Below, piece by piece: positions 26,725 through 44,133 of a stretch of 64,000 nt of DNA. The notes below the pieces were generated by a model. That model searched no databases and was not told the DNA's origin. It saw only the letters and a list, made by a program, of their open reading frames with translations. This DNA comes from Paraspadella gotoi (lineage: Eukaryota; Chaetognatha). Numbering within the stretch: the stretch's first letter is position 1; the number at the start of each line of letters is the position of its first letter. Position numbers and translations under genes: made by a program. The stretch lies in assembly GCA_051294375.1 (NCBI GenBank), contig CM119269.1:15015918-15079917 (forward strand), in the 5' to 3' direction.

Positions 26725-27075
26725 GGTAATGAAAGGGAAGAGGAGGAGGAGGAGGAGGTAGAAAGTAGTTCTTTCTCATCGGAGCCTCTTTAAATATTTT
26801 TTGAATGTCGTGTTGAAATCGTTTTTAATATATCTGATGTGACCATAACGTTTTATTTTTTTACCGTATCTTTACGGTTTTGTGCAATCTTAACACAAAT
26901 GATTTCGATTAAAGAAATCAATTACCTACATTTATGTAAATTTTCTGTCACATTTTATAACTAATAGTCGAGGCTCAAAAGGTTCATAAAAGTTACATAG
27001 GGAAAAAAGGTTGTTTTTTTTTTTGCCCAGTGTTTCCGGAGTTTATATTTTAACAATCGTGTAAAGGAATATTAA
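26725..27075. other. short convergent intergenic region
   Basis: 350 bp between the stops of the acidic-protein gene (+) and SWEET (-), including a (GGA)n patch at 26740-26758. It probably holds both 3' UTRs; nothing else is visible. Confidence 0.6.
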
Positions 27076-27737
27076 TTATTCAGATTTTTTCTTGATGTTA
27101 CTGTTTCGCCTGTTGTGATCCCAAACAACGAAAAACGCGGCTAAACTGACGAAAATCCCGGGAATGTTGGGAATTTGGATGTAGATGTCGCTCAAGAGGT
27201 AACCGTAGGTGAGCCAAGTGACGCTGAGAATAGAATTAAATTTAAATGGTAAGTTACGCCGGGATATTGATAATGAAAGGCTCAAGGGTAAGGCTATAAA
27301 CGTTAAGTGGAAGGGTTGAAGGTATTTTACGATGACGCAAAGAAAAGGAAATATTTAGTCTTGACTCATTTAAAAAATTTTAAATGAGTCAATTATCATG
27401 CGTTTATATAAGTAATTGCAAATCTTTTGCAATATTAGAAACGATTGTCGAATACTTCGACGCTTCCCCTTTCTATCAACCTGCAAACCAAAGATCCGCT
27501 CGTCGCCGGAAGAGAAATAAGTTCGGCGTTGCCCGTGGAACGTGCCTCCAGCACAGAGAGGACGGGCGTCGCGAAGGCCAGCGTGCATACCGTCGAGGAG
27601 ATCAGGCCCGCGGTAGAGGCTCTAAGAGGAGAGCAATCGGAGGGGGGTTCGCGAACACGAAATTCGAATTAAAAAAATAATTTAAAAAAAAATATGGAAC
27701 GCTTCACGAATTTGCGTGTCATCCTTGCGCAGGGGCC

Positions 27738-27777
<40 letters not shown>

Positions 27778-28918
27778 ATTCCGAAGAATACAAATCAGGG
27801 AAGGGCCAATGTTGTATATATAGTGTTTGCAAATTGCATGAAAAAAAATATCGTTTCGGTTTCGAACAGTTTTCTTTATTTTTATATATTAATTCTCAAA
27901 AACCAACAGAGGATATAAACGTTAATGTCTAGATTATATTCGCATGTTACTTTAGGAAGGTAAAGTACGGTATTTGTGAAGCCTGTCTTAAAAATTTCCG
28001 AATATCTAATAGAATATTGAAAAACTGCAATATGCAAATTATATTAAAGCGTCATAGAGATTTTTGGAGCTTTGAACCATAGAAAATGAAAAAGAAAAAA
28101 GAACAAAGGAAACAAAGAATAGATCATCTCAGATGAATAAAACACGGAAACAGAGAAAGGGATTAAGGAAGAAAATTCTGGAATGATTTCGAACGGGATT
28201 TTGGAAGAACGGTAAATCGATATACAAAAAAAATTGTTCCCCAGTTTGAAAAAAAAAATGCTTGTGAAAAAAATCACATCATTCAAAACAGATATTTATC
28301 ATATTTACCTATAGTCAACGTCGAGACTGACTCCATAAAAGTGACAAGCAACTACGAAAATGGCTGCGCCCACGGACAGCGCTGCGGGCGTACCCCGTCG
28401 TCGCGTCACTAAAAAGAAGGCGCCACACAAGATGACGTGCAGCGCGGCGCCCGATATGTGCGTCAGCTTTAGGACGTCTGTAAGTGGAAGGGGAAAAAAA
28501 TATTTAATGAAATAAATGAATTGATTTTGAAAAAAATTAAACACAAAGTATTTATTCAGTATTATCATTAATAGAATACTTTATAGTTTATAATATTAAA
28601 GTTGACCTAATTTTACCTGAAGAGACAAGAATCGCATAGTGAAGTCCGAGGATATTGTTGATCAAATTCATGAGTATCGCGGAAAATTGCACTCTGGAAA
28701 GCGAAGCATGAAGGGTCAAGGGTTAAAAATAAATTAGTTTTAAAATCCGTAACATTTAGTTCGATGCTTCTTGGTTACCGTCAAGTGTTAAATACTTTCT
28801 CTCACCCTTCGGTGGTTCTATCTTTGGTCATTATCTTGAGAAGCGGAATTTCAGTGAGATACATAATCATCGTCGACATGAGGGCCGCAGTGCCGAACAC
28901 TTCCGTCAACAGCGTCAT
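27076..28918 (-). CDS. SLC50A1: SWEET (MtN3/saliva) sugar transporter, 5 exons
   Basis: Bidirectional sugar uniporter of the SWEET family, seven transmembrane helices in two MtN3 repeats, plasma or Golgi membrane. Exons (minus): 28918-28806, 28693-28617, 28477-28309, 27621-27481, 27223-27076. They join in phase to 215 aa, close to the usual 215-225 aa of animal SWEETs. The N-terminal repeat holds EGVQFSAILMNLINNILGLH. The second holds STAGLISSTVCTLAFATP and the hallmark VTWLTYGYLLSDIYIQIPNI before PG, ending in a short basic tail. A complete U6 snRNA gene lies in intron 3 on the same strand. The neighbouring gene converges on it, with 351 bp between stops. Confidence 0.9.
27689..27791 (-). 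ncRNA. U6: U6 spliceosomal snRNA
   Basis: A full-length U6, read on the minus strand. A 5' hairpin GUAUUC-UUCG-GAAUAC is followed by AUAUACUAAAAUUGGAACG. The invariant ACAGAGA box, the GAUUAGCAUGGCCCC region and the 3' part GAUGACACGCAAAUUCGUGA are intact, then GUUCCAUA and a run of Ts that would terminate RNA polymerase III. Length is about 103 nt. A TATATATA box lies 22-33 bp upstream, as expected for a snRNA-type Pol III promoter, so it looks functional rather than a retropseudogene. It sits within intron 3 of the SWEET gene, same orientation. Confidence 0.95.
27813..27824 (-). promoter_or_regulatory. TATA box of the U6 gene
   Basis: CTATATATACAA on the minus strand, 22-33 bp before the U6 5' end. 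This is the usual spacing in vertebrate-style type 3 Pol III promoters. A further upstream ATGCAATTTGC resembles an octamer element but is less certain. Confidence 0.6.
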
Positions 28919-29281
28919 TTTGTTTCAGCGCGTTCAGTCGAGATGTTTCACTGATTCCACGAGTCTAATTTTTGACAAAAAAATCTAAAGTTACGTTTTC
29001 AAGAAAGAAAGAATTTTTTAGTAAATATTTATTCAACAATTTTCTATAAAAGTTTGTGCTCTAGTTACATACAACAAAAGAACAAGCTTTTACAAGGTCA
29101 GTTATACAAATTTATTACGAAATTTATCAAATTAGGAATACGAATGACAGCTTCAGTTATCGATAATGGAACCAGGGAGATTTAAACCTTTAAACAATTA
29201 AGCAAATAATACCTTTTACGTCTCCCAGAAGAAAAATAGTTTTGAAGATGGTTTTAACTTAAATATTATACATGTTATAAC

Positions 29282-30076
29282 TCAAAATATAATCCTGGCA
29301 GCGATTGGAAAATCTTCAACCGGTTTTCGTGCGATTTTAAAAATCCGGTTTTCCTCTGCGTCGTCCTGCTGCAGTTCCTCTGCCAAAAGCAGCATCCATA
29401 GCGGATCCGCTGCGCCGTCCGGCGTCGATCCACCGCAGCTCTGGCCTTCGGAAGACTGAACTTCTTCGATTCAACATAAATTTCAATGCACAACTTTCTA
29501 ACCCTGGATTGTTGTTGCCCAATCGGCTTATCGGTTTTTGTTTGGGCCTTCTATTTATTCATATATAGTAGTTATGCACGTAAAATTAAACTTAAGAAAA
29601 TTTGTTGTAGTAGTTGCTATTACGGTTTCTATTGTGCCCTAAGAAGACAAAAAAAGAAGAGAAAAGATCAAGAAAATGTACAAAATAATGATATTAACTA
29701 TTGAGTTCATATCACACATAGTAATTACATTAAGGCTCATCCAATAACGCTTGTAGGTAGTTTGTAAGTTCAGTACAGTTAATCTAGTTTAAAATTTAAA
29801 AAAAAAAAGAAATATTTTTTATTATGGAATTAAATAGAACGAGAAAAGTAAAGAAATAGGTTTAAAAAGGTGAGCTCACGGGATAATGACTTTTCCAATC
29901 TTGTCCCTCTCGCGCCAAATCCTAATTTCCTGTAAAGCGACAAAGCCCTTTGATGTCAGTCCATTTTGAACAGCAAATGTCTTGATTCCGTAGCAGAGAT
30001 GGGCTCCAACGGATGCCTTTGGAATCTCGTTAAGGAGGCGGTCGTCGCAACCATCAAAGATCCCACAGTTTTCCAT
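29282..30076 (-). CDS. candidate small two-exon gene, unidentified
   Basis: I do not recognise it. Exon 1 (30076-29880) starts at an ATG and reads MENCGIFDGCDDRLLNEIPK, then a mixed-composition stretch with YGIKTFAVQNGLTSKGF, to KVIIP just before a GTGAGC donor. A second block follows an acceptor (CAATCCAG) at about 29507. The phase-consistent join gives a basic, less natural frame. A different frame of the same block (DPLWMLLLAEELQQDDAEEN, stop at 29282-29284) looks more protein-like but needs another acceptor. The gene, or a decayed fragment of one, is therefore plausible but its structure is unresolved. Confidence 0.3.
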
Positions 30077-30389
30077 TTGGAAGAGAAAGATTGTTTATTA
30101 GAAAGTTTGGTGATAAACAAAGTGATAAACAAATCGGAAGAGCTTTTTGACTTCAGGATATGAATGGTAATGAAGGATTAGTATGATTTTACTTAATACA
30201 TTTAACTTAATTGAAAGGAACGATCATGACTGCACTTTCCACAAGTAAAAACTCTCAAATAAAATTTTTTTTAAATGTTTTTAGGAAGTTGTCTTTTACA
30301 GCCAAATATAATTTAAGTTTAATAACCACAACTTTAACATTATAAATAAAGTTTTAAATAATTAGCTTAATTAATTAATTTGATAAAAT

Positions 30390-31310
30390 TAGACTCTCTG
30401 CGGCATTCCGTGGGGATGATCTTGAATTCTTTGGGCATTTGAGAAAAGAAATACCTAAAGACGCAACTGTCGCGAACTCTGAAGGAGACCAAGTCGAGTG
30501 TCGACGCTTTTTGGTATCGAGAACCGGATGTGGATAGTTTGGGGAAAAGGGACGCCTACAGGCCCACCGTCGCTGTAATAAGATAAAAAATTCGCTGTTG
30601 ACTTTGGTGGGGCGGGCAGCCTGTAGTCGGGCATTGCAATATGTTCACCCCGCCTATAAGCATGTAACCGTCAGCCGTGACGGGTGACCGGGATCCGAAC
30701 ACTTTTCACATTTTGGTGAAACACCTTACGGGATCCCCAATGGTACCTACCCTTCGGGAAGCGTGACGACGGCCGTAAACCGCCTTGGTGGCGTGGAAAA
30801 GCTTAAAGACTGGTTCAAAGCCCAGGACCCGTTCCATGGCTGCTACAGTGGGTGAAAGAAGTTGCGGATAGCACTCTTCATTCCCCTGAGAGCCTTATTC
30901 ACAGGCCTGCAAAAATAATAAATATATTACTAATTACATGAACCTAAATCTTAAAATTAAAAGTTATAAAAACATAAATAATTTATTTTTTCGAATATTA
31001 GAATCAATTAATATTTTTTTTCGTTAAAGGCACATAAAATTATAATAGTTCATAATAGTTCCGTTGTAGGAAATTAATTTTTCTTTTAGATAATGAAACC
31101 TGAGGCTCAGTCTGAGCCATTCCCGTCCATTGGGTCCGAAAACTTCGATTGGGTGGTAATTGTGACTTAAAAAGAAGACGAAACGTTCAGCTTTTTTGGC
31201 GACCGTTTATAAATATAATTATAACTATTATATCAATCTTACTTTCCGAAGACGCAGTGCTTCCATTGTAATTGACTTCTACCAAAATCTTTTCCCCTGA
31301 AAATAGCTCG
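30390..31310. other. GC-richer block with coding-like, splice-bounded fragments
   Basis: Unlike its AT-rich surroundings, this block is protein-like on both strands. On the minus strand, an acceptor/donor-bounded piece (about 31303-31245) joins in phase to another (about 31166-31105), which reads HNYHPIEVFGPNGREWLRLS. That piece can continue at the acceptor near 30907, where one frame soon stops. Around 30838 a minus ATG reads MERVLGFEPVFKLFHATKAV. NGREWLRL faintly recalls the GEEWxRLR motif of cytochrome P450s, but no heme-binding motif was found. On the plus strand, IPNGTYPSGSVTTAVNRLGG is also open. It may be a decayed gene or a mobile-element remnant. Confidence 0.3.
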
Positions 31311-32299
31311 AAATTCAATTAAGCATTAATTGCATCTAATTAGTCTATATTAATTTCTACTGATTTTTTTTTTTTTTTTACGAAAGCTTCTCTTAAAATT
31401 TAATGCAATTTTATCTCACTTTTAAAATTTTTATAAATTGCGTAAATAAATCCTACATTTCCTTCACATTTAACGAAGAATCTTAGTTGTCAACCCCGCC
31501 ATTGAAGGCGCAATCGAGGGACACTGGTAATTGAATGGCGCAGTGACCAGAAAACTTTGGACCGAAATGACGTAAGAACAAATTAAGATAAGCGTTTTTC
31601 TTGCTCTCGTTTCGGAAGGATGGAGCAAGCGCAGTTTTGCTAAAGAAAGAAATACATCATACTCCTACGTGCATAAAGTACTACTAATGCCGAAAAAATA
31701 CGTCTCTAATTTCAATCGATATATAACTGACTATTACTGAGCTAAAAATATATTTAAGAATATGAAAAGAGAGACGAGTTCAGTTTTAACTGACTTCCCG
31801 AATTATAGAAAACGATCTAAAGCTTTGTATGTTTAGCATAAATTATTTCGTATGCTGTAATAATTTAAAACTCTTTCGTGATGGATTAGCCCAAGGCTTG
31901 TTGAGTTACGACACCTTAGTAAATCATAATAACAGTTTTTTTGCTTTTTCTGGCCGCTAGTATTTTTTTTAAATCCTATCTTCCAACATCTATTTTCGCT
32001 ATACTCAATTTCGGCTTATTTTTTCTCTCCTAATTTCCTTTCCTTTTATTCCCTTGTTTCTCATTTCTTCTCTTCTCTTCTTCTTTCATTCCCTTTCTTA
32101 TCGTTTCTCTTTTTTCTATCGTCTCCCTTTTCTTTCTCCCCTACTATTTAAAATTCCTCTCCTTTTCTTTATTTTCTTTATTTATTCCTTCGCCGATTTC
32201 CGTCTCTTTTCGCATAATCTCTATTCTCTTTTTTTTCCTTTCCTCCCTCCTTTCCTTTCTTCAATTCCTCCAAAATTGTTCAGCTTATTTAAGATTCCC

Positions 32300-32645
32300 T
32301 CCCGACGCCGCCATCTTTTTCTCTTCCACCCGAATCCTGACAATCCACCTCGTCCACGTTTCGCTTTCCCGGGAAACCCCCCCCCTCCACCACCTTTCCG
32401 TCGCGTCTGCCGATCGCACGCGGATGACCGATCTTAACCGATAGCATCCGGACATTGGTCCAATCAAAATCGAGTCCTAGCGAGCCTCGACCAATCCCGT
32501 TCCTGCGCGAGACGCGTGGTCCAATCGTCTTTTTCCGGTGAACGGACAACTTCCGATAGGCGCGGAAAGCAGCGCTCGCTGGCGCCAATGGCGGAACTTG
32601 TGCGGGCGCCCATTGGCCAATCGCGGCGCCGGCTGACAAGCGAAA
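32300..32645. promoter_or_regulatory. GC-rich, CCAAT-rich promoter-like island
   Basis: A GC/CpG-rich block within AT-rich DNA, holding at least five CCAAT/ATTGG boxes (near 32455, 32499, 32520, 32585, 32612-32620), the arrangement bound by NF-Y in many animal promoters. Long frames here encode no recognisable protein. It lies 1.8 kb upstream of the TMEM255-like start codon, so it may drive that gene (with a 5' UTR intron), or be bidirectional. Confidence 0.45.
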
Positions 32646-33443
32646 ATCCGTGAATACAAAAAAAAAAGTGATTTTTTCGCTGATAAGAAAATTTATTTGT
32701 TGGATGGAGATTTAAGTTATCAAAATCGTTTCAATATTTACTTAAAATTGGAAAGTACGACTAAACTTATAGTATAAATTAAATTTTATCCTTTATATCA
32801 TCTCGATACGAGTTTCTCTGATTCTTGTGTGGATTGTGGAAGCCAAAGAAAAAGATTACGCGTTACGTCTCGCCGTCGAGGTCGAAGGACCTTAATCCCC
32901 AAAATTTTATCACACCCGGAATTTTATCATAAAAAATGGATTTGATTTAATATATTTTAAAATTACACGATTGGCGGCATTTCGTGAACTGAATAAATTA
33001 TATTACCCATACATTAAGCGATATTTTTAAACGTAATATTAGGATTTATTAGTTTTTATAAATGAACTAAATTATATTATAAATATAAATACTGTAATTT
33101 TATAGCTAACTTTAAATTTTGAAAAGTTACATAAATAATCACGTTAATATCTTGTTCTTTTTAACCAAACTTTAATTCATAAAAACTTTGAAAAAAAATT
33201 ATTGTTGTTGTCGTCTTTCACTCATTATTGTTTGTAATGGCTAATGTGTAATATATAAAGTTTGACGTTTAACTTGTTATCATCGTTATCAGCTTACAAA
33301 ACTAAAACTTTTAGCTAAATATTCGTTACATATTATAAGGTATTACCAACAGATATTACCAATAAAAGAAAAGACAGACGCATCGTTTCTGATTTCACTC
33401 TAAATTGATTTATATCCGGAACATCGGAGCATATGTGGCGGTA

Positions 33444-33445
<2 letters not shown>

Positions 33446-33478
<33 letters not shown>

Positions 33479-33480
33479 TG
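33446..33480. repeat. (GTC)n trinucleotide repeat
   Basis: About 11 units of GTC. On the minus strand it would encode poly-Asp in an open frame, but I see no convincing exon borders, so I list it only as a microsatellite. Confidence 0.85.
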
Positions 33481-34256
33481 GCCTCTTTGCTTCCTATCGT
33501 GGTCGTCGTCCCTGTGATCGGCGGTGACGGGCACGCGCGAGAAGAATCGCAATTAAAGCCGAGATTTTTTTTTTTAAATGTTGACATCAAATCGACATCA
33601 AATCTTTAGAATTAAACTCAAATGATAACTAGTTGGTTTTTCTGCTACATCGATACATAAAATGAAATATTCATATCCAATAAACAATTGAATAAATTAT
33701 TTAACTATATTATAAATAATAAATTATATAAATAAAAAATAAATTATACTTTTTGAGCAACTTTTCTTCACAATTTAAGCTTGCAAACTTCTTAATTCAA
33801 GACTCGGCTTAAGTTAAATTTACTGTACGTAAATTGTAGAAAGTCGAATTGATAATAAATCAGGTCTTATCTTTTCCACCTTGTTTACAAAATAACCTTT
33901 TGTTTTGTAGACGAAAACATCGATGACTTCGAGACTCAACAAAAAATTTTCAATTCGGATCGATATTTGTGACACCTTTTGCCTTCTCGATCGATTTCAT
34001 CAAAGTCAGGGTTTCCGAAAAAAAAAACTTGGTTTTTAAACAAAGATATATGAAGTGATGTCAACCCTGGATTCACAGCAATTGTCACCTATGATAGCAG
34101 AGACTAAGCCGACGACTTAAAGTCACTTTAGTAAAACGTGACAAATAAATAAAAACAAAAAAACCCATAAAAATTCGTCGTTTTGAATGAAAAACTTTTC
34201 ACAAAAAGATATGCATCTTTTGTTTTATTCATTAAAATAAAAAACGATGAAAAAGT

Positions 34257-41482
<7,226 letters not shown>

Positions 41483-42049
41483 GTTGTTCTCTTGTTCTTT
41501 TTTTTAACTACCGAAAAATCTCCAGTCAGTGAATCGAGGTTCCTTCCTTATTGTCCACATTGTCTCGTGAGTTTGTAAATTTGTATTATAACAAAAAAAG
41601 ATTAATTGGGATAAAGAATTAATACGAAGTGAGTAGTTAAAAAAATAGAACCAACCGAATAATGCCTTTCTAAAAATTGTTACTCCCAACCTACGTATAA
41701 AACAGTTCATTTCCACATTTTTTTTAAAACTTGTATTCATTAAACCTAAAATTGATTTTTTTTTTAAATTAAACGTGAATAATGCAGAAGAAAAATATAA
41801 AAAGAGCAATGTGTTCCTGGTTTCTGCCTGATTTACCATGTTCGAATAACCTGTCGGAGCGTATTATTTAAAACAATTTTTTCATACTAACTCTTTAGTG
41901 ACGCAAAATCACGTCCACGTTTTACATAATTCACGATAATGTCGTAACCAGACCGAGGCCTTTCTTTGGTCAGCTTAATTAAATTTCACTAATGGTGAAG
42001 ATGGTTTATTCTTGTTCTGTTAATGTTACCATGTGTATAAAAAAATTGT

Positions 42050-42591
42050 ACAGTCCTGCGCAAACAAAAGGATACTCTTGAATTTTACGTATTTTATACA
42101 TATATTTTTTTATAATTTAAATATATATATAAATTATATTTTTAAAAATTTATATGTACTAAGTTTAAAAAAAATTAGTCAAGCCATTTTATTGCTATAC
42201 CTATAGTACTTAAGAAATAAGTGGTTACAAATCAAATGGTAAAAATAAACATTTTAAAAATTTATAAAAAACCAAAAATATTGTTCAGCCTTCATTTTTA
42301 ACATTGTATTTGTATTATTAAAAATATGGAATTGTAAAAATAAATATAAAAAAATCTATTTGTATGAATTAAGTTAAAAGATATTATTTTTTTATTTTAA
42401 CGCTCTGTTTCAGTAATTATTTTTACAAAATCATTGCTTACAAACGGATGGGTAAATTTTAACCAAATTTGAATCAATAGTTTTTTTTTTTTATGAACAT
42501 TATTAACTATAATATCTTTTTTAATAAAGGATTCTTACAAGATTTATTTGCACAATGTTTTAGGGTGTTCTCTTTTTTTGCACAGGACTGT
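42050..42591. mobile_element. MITE-like element with terminal inverted repeats
   Basis: The left end ACAGTCCTGCGCAAACAAAA (42050) and the reverse complement of the right end (ACAGTCCTGTGCAAAAAAAG, ending 42591) form imperfect inverted repeats of about 28 bp. The interior is AT-rich with no coding frame. The CAGTCCTGTGCAAAA type of end resembles Tc1/mariner elements. TA lies at the left edge, but the right edge has TCGTA instead of a clean TA, so the target site has decayed. It lies in the intergenic DNA between the TMEM255-like and SLCO genes. Confidence 0.65.
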
Positions 42592-43829
42592 CGTATTCTT
42601 CATAAGAGTTATTTTTGATGGTGTTCTTTCTCTTTTACACCTGTGTTTTTATTACATGTTATTATCAACCTATTCCTCTGTTAGTTTATCTTCTACTAGT
42701 GAAGTTTTGTAAGTTGTTAGTAGCGTTAAAAAGTCTTTTTTCGAATATTTCATCGTTGAATTGATATTTTTAATCAAATTTTTTTAATTATTTTGGTAGC
42801 TTAAAAGTCGAGTTAGTAAATACGCGTTTAAGCACAAATTAAGTTTTTTGTAGGCTAAAACTTTAGATGTAAACTTTGATATTATGAATGCAATAAAATA
42901 AAACAATTTTTTTTATTTCAGATTATCATATTAACATGAAAATATATTGAATAGTAAATGAGACAAAACTTTTTGTTTAACAAAACAGAAATAAAAATTG
43001 TTCATACAATTCATAATTTTTTGTAAATATATAGAGAATAAACAGACATGCAGTTTTCAATCAGAATTTTCAAAATCGCCATTCTTTTCATAATTACTTT
43101 CTTAAAAATTAGATTTAAAAAAAATCCAAATCGCTTGCATAAAAACAACTAATAAATTTATTAACAAAATGATAAAGTTAGGGAATGTTAAAAGATAATT
43201 TGATATTTTGTTTAAAATTTTTCTTAATTATTTACACTTTCAATGTTTCATTTGATTTTTAAATTAGGATATTATTTTTTTTAAATTCAATGAGTCATAC
43301 TTCTTATTCGTTAATAAATAAATAAGCAAGATATATTTACAATTTACATTAAGTTTTTGTTATAATAATTTACTGGACTATGTCATGTTTAAAATTATTC
43401 TGGATTTCATTTTCTGTATTGTAAAATGATATTGGCGACGAAAAAAATCGTATTAATTTTTAACATCAGTAATTCTTATGCCAGAGTTTAAACAATAAAA
43501 CCTAGTAGTGACGATGACTCTGAAGAATCGCGCGTAATTGACAGCAATATGAAAAAAAAAAATGAGATCGGACGCACAAAATTTTAAAAAATTAACTGTT
43601 AGTCGCCCTGCAGAAGCGGATATTTTAAACATGAAGAATAACATTACCACACTAAACTCCCACCTTAATAAAAAAAAAAGCCAAGCTCAAAAATTCTTTT
43701 TAAGAAAACATAGCAGTTGTTGCACCAACAAATGTCACACTTGATTTTCGCCTTCTTGGCGAGGAACAAACGAGGAATGACAGATACGAAAAAAGCAACG
43801 AGAAAATCATAAGTTCACTTGAATCGATC

Positions 43830-44130
43830 ACTCGACACGAGAGCCTAGAGCACACCATGAGAGTCGAGCCCTCGTCACGAATGTTGAGCACTTGCCACGA
43901 ATGTCGAGCGTTTGCCAAATTAGTCGAGCTCTTGCCATGAAAGCAATGCTTGCCCAGAGAATTGGGCGCTCTCTGCGAAAGTCGATTGCAAGCACACAGA
44001 ATCAAACCCTCTGGCCGCGAGAGTCGAGCGCTTTCGTCAAGCGCCTGCAACGCGATTGTGCAGTTTGATATGCGAGTCGAGTGCTCCTGACTCAAGAGTT
44101 GAGCCCTCCCGCAGCACAAGTCTCGAGTAG
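43830..44130. repeat. degenerate tandem repeat in the SLCO 3' flank
   Basis: About ten decayed units related to GAGTCGAGCGCTTGCCACGA, just after the SLCO stop codon (minus strand), hence probably in its 3' UTR. Confidence 0.6.
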
Positions 44131-44133
44131 TCG

